Source of the DNA: Davidsoniella eucalypti | Lineage: Eukaryota; Ascomycota; Sordariomycetes; Microascales; Ceratocystidaceae | NCBI GenBank assembly: GCA_004009845.1 | Contig: RMBW01000012.1 | Coordinates: forward strand, 372,001 to 436,000 | Length of the DNA stretch: 64,000 nucleotides | Direction: 5' to 3' | In this document: one piece after another, positions 1 to 12,211 of the stretch | How positions within the stretch are numbered: the first letter of the stretch is position 1 | Layout: each line of letters opens with the position of its first letter | Notes under the pieces: generated by a model | The model's database searches: none | What the model saw: the letters and a program-made list of their open reading frames with translations, nothing else | Told to the model about the DNA's origin: nothing | Translations under genes and position numbers: made by a program

Positions 1-1096
1 TCCACTACGGAGTACCACGTCAAGACCTATCAAAGCCCGGGGAAATGATGATAATGACTCTCGTCGGCCTGCCGAACTGCATCATGTCAGCTTTGCTTCC
101 TGCAGGCTTCCACCCCTGGTCGCAACTCCCTGGCCCAGCTTGATACAGTGTCATTGGACAAGGCTGCGCCTAAGTCCGCTAGCAAAGCGGGCGGCCGGTG
201 AGATTTAGAAATTAGGCGGTGCTTTCAGTGTTTCGAGCGTACTTCTGTTGATTTTTCCAAGTGACTTCTTTGCAGGCATATGACCGCACAGCATCAAGCT
301 CCCTCCCTCCCCCGTGGTAACCGACGGGAAACTGCAACGCTATGGACACATTTGGCAGAGCTGTGCAGTGAAAATACAACGTACTCATTGGCGATCATAG
401 ACTATCGACAGGCTCTAAAACCCAAAGTGGCAGATGTAGCTGTCTCTGTATTCACATACGCTGACCAACGAGTCAACGACCAAGACAGCAAAGAAGAAAC
501 AAACTACAATCAAAGAACCCGTCGCCAACCTTACTGGCCTTGGTTGTGTTTGCTCTATAGGCCTATGTAGGTTACGACGAGCTGAACTTGACTTGGTAAT
601 GTTTAATCACATGTGATGGCGTCTCTAAAGGCTCTCAATTGCCTTGTTGCAGCGCCACACATACACTACAAAAACTGGGAAAAGCTGTGCCAGTAAGAAA
701 GAGGGAGGGACTACGCTAGCCTAGCCTACACAATCGTGGTGTAGAGACAGAATGACGGACTGGTGCTCGCTAAACCTTTTGTGTAATACTACAGTTACCT
801 TGACTAGGGCCTGGGGGGAAAGCTGGTAAATCGATTAGTGTTTACTTTTGAAGCCCAAGGATCTTTCTGCCTAGTCAAATCATACCAACGTCTGGTCACA
901 GTGGTGCTCTTGGTATCACTGGACAATATAAAAAGAGAGGCCGTCCGCCCTTCTTGGTTCCTCGAATTCTTGCCCATCATACCAAACAAACCTACCCAGC
1001 AACTCACTTGCCTTCTTCTACTTATCTACTCTCCATCTTCATCTTCATCTTCTTCTTCCCTGAACAACCAACCAATCCTACTCTACTCTACCAGCC
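1..1096. other. Upstream intergenic region without a supported gene
   Basis: Only short chance reading frames are present. The last ~170 bases look like a promoter and leader for the gene at 1097: a TATA box at 927-933, then a C/T-rich tract and short (TTCATC)/(TTC) repeats at about 1010-1060, a pattern common just upstream of fungal transcription starts. I see nothing else recognisable. Confidence 0.6.
927..933 (+). promoter_or_regulatory. Probable TATA box for the gene at 1097
   Basis: The sequence TATAAAA lies about 165 bases upstream of the start codon at 1097 and is followed by a pyrimidine-rich stretch. This is a motif match only; the transcription start is not known. Confidence 0.45.
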
Positions 1097-2131
1097 ATGT
1101 GCCTTACTCGTGAGCTTTCTTCTTTCTATCACGAGGAATGCCGCAACCCGGGATACTACCACAACTTCTTTGTTCTATCCTTCTCACCTTGCCTGGCCAT
1201 GTCTAATGACTGCTCCATGTACTTTGAGACTAGCCGTCTTCCGGCTGTCTCGAGGCCTCACGTCCGCGTTGGCCCATGCCCACAATGCACAGATCCGAAG
1301 AACGGCTGGCGTCACTGGCGTATAGCTAAGCCCGATGATAGCACATACGAGCTCATCGTAACCCAGAGATGCGAGGCACGCCCGACTTACTCTTTCAAGG
1401 AGATCTTCCGTAGCATCAACGGCGGCGAACCTTCTCGCTCGGTATCGCCGCGTACCCCTACTCAGCCGCGAAACATCGCCATCCCGAGCGGTAGCGGAAG
1501 CGTAAGCCATCGCCGTGATACTCCCCGGTCTCGGACCACTGTCAGAACTGCATACACTGTAGTCGATGCGGATATGCCTCGCACGCAGCCTTATCCTCGT
1601 GAAGATCTATACGTGCGCACTGAAGGTCCCTCACGCCACAACTCGCGTTCCCCACGCACACCCGCTGCCTCATCACCTCGGTCTCCCAGACATGTGCACT
1701 TTGGAGACTCCGTCCAGTATCCCGCATCATACGGTTCGCCATCGTACGGAACTTCACCATACGGATCCTCGCCGCTCTCATCTAACATAGTAAACTACAC
1801 TACCACTATTGCCGAGCCATCCTATGCCAACGACCATGAGTGGGCGCGCCGTCATGGTCACGAGTCGTCTTCAGGATACCGTGACAGATACTCGGGTCAG
1901 CACATGACTATTGCTGAAACCACTCGATCTCAGCGCACTACAAACCGCCAGCGTGAACATGGACATGATCGCAATGAGCGACGCTCCGGTGAGCAGCGGT
2001 CTTCTCATAGAGAGACAGTGTTGCACCAAAGCCAACACCGCGGCCCCGAAGGATATACTCCCGTGGTAGCGCTTCAGCGCTCTGAAAGCGGACTCAGTGA
2101 TGCAAGCCATGTTGCCCAAGTTGGCCGCTAA
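1097..2131 (+). CDS. Hypothetical protein, Cys-containing N-terminus and Ser/Arg-rich disordered tail
   Basis: Single-exon frame of 344 codons starting at an ATG in good context (CAGCC before it) and ending TAA. The first ~110 residues carry scattered Cys and His (Met-Cys start, a Cys-Pro-Gln-Cys pair near residue 60 and another Cys near 92) and could bind metal. From about residue 110 the chain is low-complexity, rich in Ser, Arg, Pro, Tyr, Gly and His with SP/TP dipeptides, so probably disordered and phosphorylated. Many filamentous fungi have such Met-Cys-start proteins of unknown function. The neighbour at 2869 has the same design on the same strand. An intron near the 5' end cannot be excluded. 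I do not recognise a function. Confidence 0.6.
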   Translation: MCLTRELSSFYHEECRNPGYYHNFFVLSFSPCLAMSNDCSMYFETSRLPAVSRPHVRVGPCPQCTDPKNGWRHWRIAKPDDSTYELIVTQRCEARPTYSFKEIFRSINGGEPSRSVSPRTPTQPRNIAIPSGSGSVSHRRDTPRSRTTVRTAYTVVDADMPRTQPYPREDLYVRTEGPSRHNSRSPRTPAASSPRSPRHVHFGDSVQYPASYGSPSYGTSPYGSSPLSSNIVNYTTTIAEPSYANDHEWARRHGHESSSGYRDRYSGQHMTIAETTRSQRTTNRQREHGHDRNERRSGEQRSSHRETVLHQSQHRGPEGYTPVVALQRSESGLSDASHVAQVGR

Positions 2132-2868
2132 ATCCGAGCGGACCATGCATGGCGTTACGCATCACGAGAAACATATAAGATAGGCGTGGGTATATACGGA
2201 TATGGAGTTTGCGGATTTTAATTTTGGGAAATTAGCTTAGATACCAGTTTTATTGATTTATTTGAACTTTTCATTTACTTGAACTCGAAACAAACCAAAA
2301 ATGAAATAAGGCTAGTGACACATTGTACTTTATTTGCTAAATATGGCGGGAGCAAAGACGTCATCGACGAATGTTTAGGGTTACTATTGTGAAACCCAAT
2401 GATTGCTAACGATATTTCATTATATCGTAATAACCAACTCAGTCCCCATATTTCAAGTATTAGAAGCAAGAGCTCTGATATCGTCGAAACTTTACAAAAG
2501 AAGAAAGAAAGCACGTTTGATTTATTCCGTTCATTTTCAATTTCTGCTGATTTTTTTTGAGAAGCATCATGTCAACAACAATTTTCTTCCATCGGCATAT
2601 TGCCGATTCCATCTCATTAATACTATCGCCTATCGATCTAGCAGCTGTCATCGCTCGTCTGAGTCAGTTAGTTTTCATATCCGAGATGACGATATAATTG
2701 CACTGATTTTGCTAATACCACAGCCCGTAGACTCACGATTGGCTTGACACATGCATCATATGACTCAAATTTCATTCTCGAAACTCGGTCATCTAACCAC
2801 CCATCTTTTAAGGTCCCATCTCCCATCTCCCATATTTCACCGGACACTCGCCTTTACCAAAAGAAACA
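2132..2868. other. Intergenic region between the two Cys-start genes
   Basis: AT-rich 3' flank followed by a C/T-richer stretch from about 2780 that leads to the ATG at 2869. No tRNA, repeat or long reading frame is supported. Confidence 0.55.
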
Positions 2869-3558
2869 ATGTGCCAGCACAACTGGTCTCGTTACTCTAT
2901 CTGCGGTCATACCATCTATCACCATAGCTTCTCCTGTCCCCATGGCGTCGGAATCTTCCGCACGCTTAATCCTGCCACCCGTCTACACACCTCGGTAGCT
3001 TACCGGTTCGTACCTGCCAACTACTTTGAGACACCTATTCCGGGCCTCTCCCTCGGCCTCACTGAAAGGGACCGTCTAGTCGAATGGCTGGACAACGCCC
3101 AAAAGGCGGGAAAGCCTGCGTTTGCCTGTGCCCAGAACAGGCGTGATGTGACACAGCGCGTACCTGGACTGTGTTCGACCTGCTGTATAGCTCTTGGTAG
3201 AACGGAAAGTAAGACGCAGTGGACGGAAGGATGGCTGCTACATGAAGACGCTGTGCTGGCTCGTGTCGAGAGACCTGCCGTCAAGGTTGAGCGCAAGATG
3301 TTGGCGGTCGAGGATTCAGAGAGTGGGGGACAGGACGAAACGAAAAGCGACGATTTCAAAGAGGAAGACTCAGATGAGGCTTCCCTTCAAGACGAAGAGC
3401 CTGTTGATATGCAAATGCCTATCTTGCGGCATTCATGGGGCAAAATGCGGATCAATAAACAGCGGGACTTGACCTTCCTTGACTACCATGACGATAACAA
3501 TCAGAGCCAAAACAATGAACTGCCCTGCATTCATTTGGCTTCGTCACCCATCGTTTAG
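2869..3558 (+). CDS. Hypothetical protein, Cys/His-rich N-terminus and acidic tail
   Basis: Single exon, 229 codons, ATG in fungal context (AAACAATG). The N-terminus begins Met-Cys and has a dense Cys/His set within 25 residues (Cys-Gly-His, two adjacent His, then Cys-Pro-His), which looks like a small metal-binding module. A second pair, Cys-x2-Cys-Cys, follows near residue 102-106. Residues ~145-185 are strongly acidic (runs of Glu/Asp with Ser). The arrangement, a Met-Cys start, Cys/His head and charged low-complexity tail, repeats that of the gene at 1097, so the two may be diverged members of one fungal family. No function is known to me. Confidence 0.6.
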   Translation: MCQHNWSRYSICGHTIYHHSFSCPHGVGIFRTLNPATRLHTSVAYRFVPANYFETPIPGLSLGLTERDRLVEWLDNAQKAGKPAFACAQNRRDVTQRVPGLCSTCCIALGRTESKTQWTEGWLLHEDAVLARVERPAVKVERKMLAVEDSESGGQDETKSDDFKEEDSDEASLQDEEPVDMQMPILRHSWGKMRINKQRDLTFLDYHDDNNQSQNNELPCIHLASSPIV

Positions 3559-4748
3559 TGAGACTAGATACAATTAGGTCTTCTATAGCAATAAAGCTAT
3601 TTTCTAATGGATTGTTGTGCTTTTGGTATTCTGGCCATAAAAATATGTGTACACTTATTCCTTTGCAAGGTAAGATGTATTTATATATTGATTTTATCAT
3701 TTTCGCCTTTATGTAGATCACGTAGATCCGACCCTAGTGGATCATTAGACGTCGAGGGACCCTAATGGCCCTCGAAAAAAAAAACCCAAATAGAGGTCCG
3801 GAAAATTTACAAAAGAAAGCAGAACAGAGCAATGCAATGCAAAAGATCAAAGATATTAGATGAGGATGTCAGAGGGGCAGCGCGGGCCTGGCTAAACTCT
3901 CCCCCCTTAGTCCTCCTAAGGGTTAGGGGCATATGTCTACAAAGAAGTTTGTCTCTTTGATGAATTTGCGAGAGGGCCGATCGGGGTGGAGTCACGGAGT
4001 CGTAAACGAACTCAGTAACCTCGATTTATGCCGTTCGGGATATAGCTTTGAAAACCCTTGTGCAGAACAAGGTCTCAATGTCGGTATTCTCGCGCACGTT
4101 GATCTACTGCAAAGCTTCGTCTAACGAGCGACACGATCGTTTGGGCCGCTAGCATTCACGCACTGAGCGCTGCCAGCGTACCTTCGCAGCCTGCTGTCAG
4201 CATTGTTGTAGGCTTGAAGGCCTTTTCGGGTATACTTTTAACAAAAGTAGGAGTTTCTTGTAAATCTAGCTGCCTTTTTCGCAAAAACTTTGTTAGATAA
4301 GTAGTGTTGCGTGGGGTACTATGAAAGCAACTGTAAGTGGCTAAACTAGGGTTATAACTGACTGGGAAAGGGTTAATTATGTCATTTATCGTACGCACAT
4401 TACTATACTTGTACATTATTGCAGTAAATATCGCATTTTCCCTGTAGCATTAAAAGCATTGACACTAACAACCGCTCAATTCTATACAATAATCAATAAT
4501 CAATACCGTCATCGCAACGTCGACTCGACGCCAAAAGTTTAATTTTTTTCACCATGAGAATCACAGCTTCGGCTTAATATCCTCATGCTTTTATTCTGTT
4601 TTTGTTTTCATTTGTCTATGTTCAAGCAGCCATAAACCATCGTAATCTCGATATTCCATTCATAATCATATCATTCCCCGACAACAAATCGACAATCAAT
4701 CAATCGTGATTGGAGCGCATTGTACAGCATCGCTTGATCTTGCCCGCC
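3559..4748. other. Intergenic region upstream of the WD40 gene
   Basis: No supported gene. There is an A9-10 run near 3775-3785, an AT-rich stretch at 4430-4560 and, close to 4749, a leader-like tract with several TCAATCAATC units. Reading frames here are short and lack coding character. Confidence 0.5.
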
Positions 4749-7700
4749 ATGGCGTCTAAGAAGGCGCGCCAGCGCATTAGCTATGGTGCGTTTATACCGC
4801 TTAGTATATTGTGTTCGAATTGACTTGACTGACCTCAATTAGTCCTCGATCTTCCGAAATCATCGTATGGCGATGGTGGTCATCGTCTCGGCGTCAGCGG
4901 CTTAGCTGTTGACCGGGAACATTCCCTACTGTGAGTAGCATTGGCTTGGTGCCAAAACTATTCTATATTGACCTTAATTGGAGCTGCTGCTTACTATTAT
5001 TGACACCGTAGGTACTCGGGCGGACGTGATGGTATGCTTTGCGCCTGGGATCTGGACCTCGACCTCAATATACCCTCCAAGCCCTCAATTAGCGACACCA
5101 CAGCCACAAACGCCAGCCCACAAGCGAGTTTAACGGCGAAACCCGGGCTGAAAGCGAAGTCCACGACCCTACAACTACAGAACCAGGCTCATACGCATTG
5201 GATTAACGACATCGCACTTGTCCATGACCAACGGGCGGTGGTCTCGGCCTCATCGGATTTGACCGTCAAGGTCTGGCGCCCACATGACAATACAGATAAC
5301 AATATTGCGCACAAAATCGGCGAACATGCTGATTATGTCAAGGTAGTCGCTGCCTTGCCCGGCGATTCGTGGGTAGCTTCTGGAGGTCTCGACCGCAAGA
5401 TTCGACTTTGGGATCTCCAAGGCGGGGGTATGACATTGGAGATCGATGTTAGTGGAGAAGAAAAGCCAGAAAAAGGCTCTGTTTACGCACTAGCTGTCAG
5501 CCGTGGCATAATGGCTTGCGGCGGCCCAGAGTCTATCGTTCGCTTGATGGATCCCCGTACTGGCCAAAAGGTCAGCAAATTTGTCGGTCATACCGATATG
5601 ATTCGTGATATTCTTCTAAGCACTAGCGGAGATACAGTCTTGACCGCCAGCTCTGACAACACCGTCAAGTTATGGAGTGTGACAGCCGGCCGCTGCATGT
5701 ACACATACTCGATGCATAACGAAAGCGTATGGGCGTTAGCTTCTGAGATGCCTGATTTAAGCGTCTTCTACAGTGCCGACCGCTCGGGTCTCATTGTGAA
5801 GACTGATGTACGTGGCGTCACTGATGACATGGACCGTGGACTCTCACTGGCAATAGCAAAGGAGAACAATGGCGTCTTACGTATTGCACCAGCCGGCAAC
5901 TACTTCTGGACCTCTACAGCAAGTTCTTCGATCAACCGCTGGGTGACCGTTGACACTGATTCTTTGCAACTTGGAGGTGCTAGCGAGGGTGTTGATGCTG
6001 GTGGCCTTTCCGTGGGGACCGAAGGCACTAGACATCATCGTTCACTGTCTACGGCAACTGCTGCAACCGTCAAGCTTCCTGCAGGAATCCCAGCTTCCAG
6101 CATCTTACGTATTTCGAATACGGCAGGATTTCCGTCTTTGGTGCGTGATGATGGGGACGTGAATGGCGAAGGCGAGACCGCCACTATCAACATCGACCCC
6201 ACAAATAATTCTATACTAGAGCCAGAACCGAATACCATTGAGCCAATCCATCACGTCTCTGAAGAAACCATCGAAGGCCAGAATGGGTTAGTCAAGCATG
6301 TCCTCCTCAACGATCGTCGACGAGTTCTCACACTTGACACAGCCGGTGAGGTGCTCTTATGGGATCTCATTACAGGCAGACCGATCGCCAATTATGCCAA
6401 GCGTGATATATTCAGCATCCTTCCGGAGGTCAACACTACGGAGGCAGTGGCCCCTTGGTGCTCAGTTGATATCAGCTCGGGAAGCTTGACAGTTTCTCTG
6501 GAGCCCTACAACTGTTTTGATGCCGAGATGTATGCCGACGAACTCACCATTGACGTTGACCCAAGCATTGAGTTTCGTGAAGACCAGCGTATCAACCTGG
6601 GAAAATGGGTACTTCGGTACTTATTTGCTGGCTTGGTAGACGAAGAATTGCGCCGTGACGATGAATATCGTGGAAAGTTACTCGAGGCCCACGAAGCTCG
6701 GCTCGGTCGTAGCAAGCTAGCCAATCAAGGCAACAGTCTCATCCCACCGATACAAGAAGGAGTCGCCGACTCTACAACCTCAACATTGACGCCCAGTGTT
6801 TCGGTGTCGGCTCTTGTCGGGGCCCCGTTGGTTCCGGAAACAAGCCGTATGTCTCAAATGAGTAGGGTATCCCAAGATGACGATGTCTCATCAGTGGTAC
6901 CTGTAGATGGAACTCCAAAACTAGGCCCAACAACAACGACCGGCGGCCAAAACGACTCTCAGACTCAACTTCCGGCTTCTGGGTCAGACTCTGGCAAAGA
7001 TAAGGAGAAGGAGAAGGAGAAGGACACAAAAGAAAAAGAAAAAGAGAAAGACGGTTCCGACAAAGAAAGCAAAGAAAAGGATGGCAAGGGTATTGGGTTT
7101 AAGAAACTGCGCATAGGTATTCCATTCGGTGCTAAGAAGAACCGTACCACATCTATGGTAGCCGCCGAGAAACCGCCGGTTGTTGATGAGAAGGTCGAGG
7201 AGAGCGAGACTGCCTCCATCACTGAAAAGGAAGTTGACGATTCCTTCTTTGGGACAATACAAAAGATACGCCAGGACTACGATAAGCAGTTGACTGAAGC
7301 GCCTGATAATCCACTCGAGTCCCGTCTGATGCCATCAGCACCCAACGAAACACCGACTCTAGTGTTTCCACCCACAACCAAGGTCATTCTGCAAGAGGAG
7401 ACAACATCTGGAGGCTCGGCCAACATGTACACTGGCACAGTGGGCAGTGTCGCCACCGATGTTGACATTATCGAGCAACGCGGCCCAATGTGGCTTGGTG
7501 ACGTCCTCCTTCTCAACATGGTGCCATACAAAGAGCCAGTCAAGGTCTCATTTGTGCTGCATCCGTTCGGCGATGCGTTGCCCAAGGTCGAATCAGTCGA
7601 TGGCAACAATCGTCTCAACGCAAATAGGATGTTAAGGGTACGCAAGATTCTTGCTTATATCGCGGACAAAATCGATCCTTTGCCACAGGCCAAGCCTGGA

Positions 7701-7973
7701 GCTACTGCAGAGGAGATCGCCCAAGTCGAAGCTGAGTCTGCTGCAGAAGCAGCTCGGAGACCTCGCTCGGAAGAGTATCTAGAACTCTACTGCAATGACA
7801 CAAAGCTCCCAGTAGCCATGAGCTTGGCAACACTTCGGGCACATGTTTGGAAGAGTGGTAGTGATGTTGTTCTCCACTACAAAGCCAACGGACGCCGTGA
7901 GATTCCAAAGCCACCGCCCCCTCCGATGATCCCACCTGAAGAGGCGCCCATGGCTCAGATATCGGCGGTATAA
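4749..7973 (+). CDS. bun107: WDR48/UAF1-type WD40 protein (Bun107 homologue)
   Basis: WD40 adaptor of the WDR48 family, which in other eukaryotes binds and activates USP1/USP12/USP46-type deubiquitinases; fission-yeast Bun107 works with Ubp9. Three exons: 4749-4785, 4843-4930 and 5012-7973, giving 1028 residues. The short first exons supply the family N-terminus (HRLGV.GLAVD, then LYSGGRDG). Further WD repeats follow to about residue 330, with another WD unit near 470-510. A Lys/Glu-rich low-complexity linker lies near 690-730, and the C-terminal DUF3337-like, ubiquitin-like region near 820-1010. The two introns are 57 and 81 nt. In Aspergillus the corresponding deubiquitinase would be CreB, the carbon-catabolite-repression enzyme; a partnership here is inference. 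An ATG at 5034 lies inside the WD domain, so it is not the start. Confidence 0.9.
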
Positions 7974-8338
7974 ATTCTGGAAACTGTTTGTGTTACTCTT
8001 ATGATTACGAAAAAAACTAAGTATCTATACCTCGGTGCCGACATGATTATTGCACATATCAGGTTGCACCAGACCAGACGTTAGAACTTGATCGAGGACA
8101 ACGTAAAGCCGGTTTAGTTTAGAAAACAGTATCTATCCAACATGGCCTTTTGTATTATCATTATTTCTAGTGCGTTGATCCGAAAAGAAAACAAAGTTCA
8201 GTGTACGATACAAACTTGCAAAGAATATATATATGCGTGATGCTGATTATGATAACAATGACGAGTGATAATGGTGATATCACATTGGTCGTATATAGCC
8301 CTAACCCTTTTGCTCCTTGCTCCCTGTCGTCCAAAAGG
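7974..8338. other. Convergent 3' flanks
   Basis: AT-rich 3' untranslated DNA shared by the WD40 gene (plus) and the carrier gene (minus). No gene or repeat is seen. Confidence 0.5.
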
Positions 8339-9184
8339 TCACCGGTTCTCACGTCCTCGGTCACCATCTAGTGTGTTCACAACTGATTGATAACTGCCGA
8401 GGAAGATAGCACCACCAATGCTGATCCACATGACTCTCGGACCGATGCCGGAGAAGAATACGCGCATGCCGCCTTCTTGGTACGTCTGGCGTAGCACTGT
8501 CATGATGCTGACCTTCTCCTTGGCTAGCATAGTACGTGTCTTGATTACATCTAACGGTGTTGTTGCAGCGGCGGCCACACCACCCGAAAGTGAGCCATAT
8601 GCGGCACTTTCTAGGGCGGGCACATCGGCGGTTGTGGCGGCATCTCCAGTAGAACGCCGAGCACGGCCAGCTCGCTTCAATGCCTCCCACAACGGAAACT
8701 GGATAACGGTGAAAGGCACCTCGCGCATAACGGTGATTCCCCAGCCGCGATACAGCGCGGCCCACACCGAACGCAGACCGCCGGGCGAGCCAAGAATGGC
8801 AGAGAGAGCAGCGCGGGATGAGCCGCCGTGTTGGCCAGCCTGAGCACGCTGCTTGATGACTTCGGTGGGCACACGGACGGAACAAGCGGCGATTTCACCG
8901 GCACTGGCGGCGATCATGTGGGTGGTGGGATCGCAAGAAGAGCCTATAGTGGGCGGGATCATAGCTTTGATGCTCTCGTAGGTGCAGAAGAAGAGAGCGG
9001 CGCCGGGCGCGGAGCCGACCACGGCGGAGCCAATGCCGCGATATACGCCGCGGAAACCGCCGGATGCGAAAAAGCCCTCGGCCGACTGTAGGCGCGTCTT
9101 CAGTGTGTCTAGTGGGAATAGAGACAGGTCGACGGTGGTGCCCGCCACGGCGCCCGCGACAAGCGCAGTGTGGAAGGACGGCAT
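8339..9184 (-). CDS. pet8: Mitochondrial S-adenosylmethionine carrier (Pet8/SLC25A26 type)
   Basis: Mitochondrial carrier family protein of 281 residues, the usual length, in one exon. Three tandem repeats each carry the carrier signature: PLDTLKTR near residue 25, PTEVIKQR near 105 and PLDVIKTR near 210. The short N-terminus leading straight into repeat 1, the SLFPLDTLKTRLQSA segment and the GG..GVYRG motif fit the SAM-carrier subfamily, which exchanges cytosolic S-adenosylmethionine for S-adenosylhomocysteine across the inner membrane. The start is the first ATG of the frame, at 9184. It is divergent from the lysidine-synthase-like gene at 9931; both would serve mitochondrial methylation or tRNA metabolism, but shared control is only a suggestion. 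Confidence 0.88.
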   Translation of the reverse strand: MPSFHTALVAGAVAGTTVDLSLFPLDTLKTRLQSAEGFFASGGFRGVYRGIGSAVVGSAPGAALFFCTYESIKAMIPPTIGSSCDPTTHMIAASAGEIAACSVRVPTEVIKQRAQAGQHGGSSRAALSAILGSPGGLRSVWAALYRGWGITVMREVPFTVIQFPLWEALKRAGRARRSTGDAATTADVPALESAAYGSLSGGVAAAATTPLDVIKTRTMLAKEKVSIMTVLRQTYQEGGMRVFFSGIGPRVMWISIGGAIFLGSYQSVVNTLDGDRGRENR

Positions 9185-9930
9185 GGTGGCTGTGAGGAGA
9201 AATGAAGGTAAGAGGTTATCTCGGCTCGGTCTCTATGAGATACAGTGAACTGTGCGTAGTCGAAGATAGAGCTATCGCCAGATTAGGTAGGCTAGTCTAC
9301 AAGAAGAAAAAGAAGCTAAGCGCCGAGCTTGAAGAAGGGAAAAAGAGTCAGAAATTAGACGATAAGCGTTCTTCGGCGTATTCAAATACAACCAATTTCC
9401 CGGAATAGAACAGAAATGACGGAAATCATCTAGTTATCAGATCTACGCTGTGTAAGTTGCTTAGTTGGCTCTCAATATGCGAGGTCGGAGCTTAGAGCGA
9501 ACCCTTTTTTTTGTTGCTCTTTTTTCTTTTGGTATATTAATTTGCTAGCTTAAAGAAAACCGCCTGCTAAAAAAATGACGGATGGCCACTCACCGAAAAC
9601 ACGAAAGAAGGTTGTTGCCCCACACGCACCGACGCTGACCGAGAGTTAGCTCGGTGAGAATCCCACATTTTATGTTTTAGCGAACAGATACCAAAAGCCA
9701 ATCGAGCATAGAAACGTGTAATGTTCAGTTGTGGTATCTCGAACATAAACAGCAACTACCGCATAGCTTTGTTTTTTTCTGGCAACGAACGTCCTGTAGC
9801 ACAAATACTTTGTTTAATTACTTTTTCTTGTCTTTATCCGATGCAATAACATCGACAAAGGCTCAGACACAACGACCAGTCCACTTTCGTTTCCTCTCTT
9901 TGTTGCTTCCGAGCTCAATGGCTCTGGTTC
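9185..9930. other. Divergent intergenic region
   Basis: About 750 bases between the divergent SAM-carrier and TilS-like genes. It contains T-rich runs near 9505-9535 and AT-rich DNA. I can name no factor site in it with confidence. Confidence 0.45.
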
Positions 9931-12211
9931 ATGGTTGTCTCGCCGCTATCGCCCGTTGTCCACGCATGTGCCGCGCCAATATCTGTCGAAGTCTTTTATG
10001 ATGCTCTTCGGGCGCTCTGCGTTCCGCGTTATCGCGAAATTGGCGTGCGGCGTCTTGCGGCCCGTAGAATATGTGAGTTTTGTTTACCGCGTCATGAGAA
10101 CAGGGTGTTCTCATTGGCGGTTAGATGCAGATGCTAACTTTAAGTTTCTAGGCTTGGCTGTGAGTGGTGGTGTAGACTCCATGTCTATGGCGGTCTTGTT
10201 CTCACAGTTGATACACCAGCGCCGTAAATTCGAGATTGGCGATGGAAATGTCACCGGCATCAACGCTTTCATCGTGAACCACGGACTACGGCCAACGTCT
10301 CGAGCTGAGGCTGGCTTCGTCATCCAGGAGCTCGAGCGCATAGGACACATCAACGCTAACATTGCGGATATCTGCTGGCCCACCTATGGCTACAGCGCAA
10401 TTACTGCCACAAACCCGATCTCTTCGGCCGCCCAGGCTCCAAATCTGGAGACATTGGCTCGACAAGCTCGGTATCAGCTTCTAGGGTCTCTAACCCTAAA
10501 GAGTAAAACTGACGCACTATTCTTGGCACATCATGCCGGCGATGTGTACGAAACAGTTCTGATGCGCATTCTAGCGGGGACTACCAACTCACGTGGCCTT
10601 TCTGGAATACGGCCTCGGGGTGACATCCCGGAATGTGATGGCCATTTTGGGGTCCATCGCTCCGGCCTGGTCACTGGGGTTTCAGAGAATAGGTCATACT
10701 TGACATCTGCTATAGATTCGAACGACGTTCACGATGTCCGTCTTGCATTACGAGACGAGCTCTTCGATGAGTTAGAAAGTACTCTTGAGGATCCCGAGAA
10801 CCCTGAAGACTTCCTGCGAGATTTCCGGAATGTTCGAAAAGCACTTCGTGTTCCTACACCATTAGATAGTTGTATTCCGTCATGGGTATCTTTAAGTAAC
10901 GACAAATCAACATCTACGCGGCTTGTGAATTCCCGCCCCGAAGATGGTGGTATCTATGTCTACAGGCCTCTTCTACAGTTCACAAAAGCGGAATTGAGAG
11001 CTACCTGTGAAGCAGCGAGAGTCAGATGGGTCGAAGACGAAAGTAATGCCGATCCAACACTAACTGTTCGTAATGCTATTCGTCACATGGAAGCATCATG
11101 GAACTTACCGTTAGCATTGCAACCAGCATCAATCCTAAAGTTAGCACGCACCTTTGCACAACAGAATGAATACGAGAATTATAGGGCTAGCAGACTACTA
11201 AAAAAGGCTAGAATCAGTCTAGATCTCACTGCCGGTGTTATGCACATCAAGTTGCCTCGGCTTGATGTGTCCAAGAGAGACCTCTCTTTCGAATCGGCAA
11301 CCAAACGGAACATCAGATTGGAACTTCGTAGACGCAACTGGCGCAACACGGCAGCACTGTTTATACGTAAGCTGATACAAACGATCTCGCCTTCAGCTAG
11401 TGGGCCCGACCTTGATACCATCACGTCCTTCATACCACGCTTCTTTCCGACGCTTTTCGCCCCTCATTATAACGACCGTAACTTGTCCGTATTTTCCCTC
11501 GGTGGGGTTTTATTTACGCCGAATGCTATCGGTAACTACTGGCGATTACATAGACAGCCATATTCATCTACTGCCCCTGTGCCAACGCTGAAATTTGAAC
11601 TTGAGCGTGGCGTATCCTCTATCGTTCGCCATGGCGGCCATATCCCCCCTAAATGGGTCTCGAAAGAAAACACATGGTCATGGCAACGTACGCAGCTTTG
11701 GGATGGAAGGTACTGGATTCGCATAAGCCAACGTGTTCCAGGATGTATAGAAGTGCGTCCATTGCAGCCAGAAGCTCTAGCAATCTTTCGTAAGCAACTA
11801 GATTCCAAAACTAGAAAACGGCTCGATGAGGTGCTTCGAGCAGCGGCACCGGGGAAGTCGCGGTTCACCATCCCGGCGCTATACTACAGCGGAGCTGTTG
11901 AGTTTGATAAATCGTGGGCACAGCCTTATATCAATCCCGAGGATTCCCAGCAGCTCTGTACTTTGCCGGAAGATATCAGGGAACTGTGTGAGCAGACAAC
12001 GACTAAATCGACGTTGATTGCTTTGCCTACAGTCGGCGTGGCACTTCCTTTCACACAGGATTGGGTGCTTTGGCACACCTTCTACAAGAAAATCGAGCCG
12101 GATGTGTCTCAGGCTGTTGGCGGATTTCCAGTAATTGAGATCCAAGAATCAAGATATGAGACACATTTTCACTATCCACCGGGGATTCTGTCTGGCCATC
12201 AACCGGTTTAA
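9931..12211 (+). CDS. tilS: tRNA(Ile)-lysidine synthase-like protein
   Basis: N-type ATP pyrophosphatase of the TilS/MesJ family; in bacteria and organelles it converts C34 of tRNA-Ile(CAU) to lysidine. Two exons, 9931-10072 and 10152-12211, give 733 residues. The 79-nt intron has GTGAGT, CTAAC and TTTCTAG signals. After splicing, the exon-1 segment AAPISVEVFYDAL..RRIC runs directly into the PP-loop SGGVDS (about residues 52-57), as in other fungal members. Further family features are NHGLRP and LAHHAGD motifs. The protein is far longer than bacterial TilS, with an additional C-terminal part. A mitochondrial role is likely from the family. Reading through the intron gives an artificial start at 9935 in another frame. 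Confidence 0.85.
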
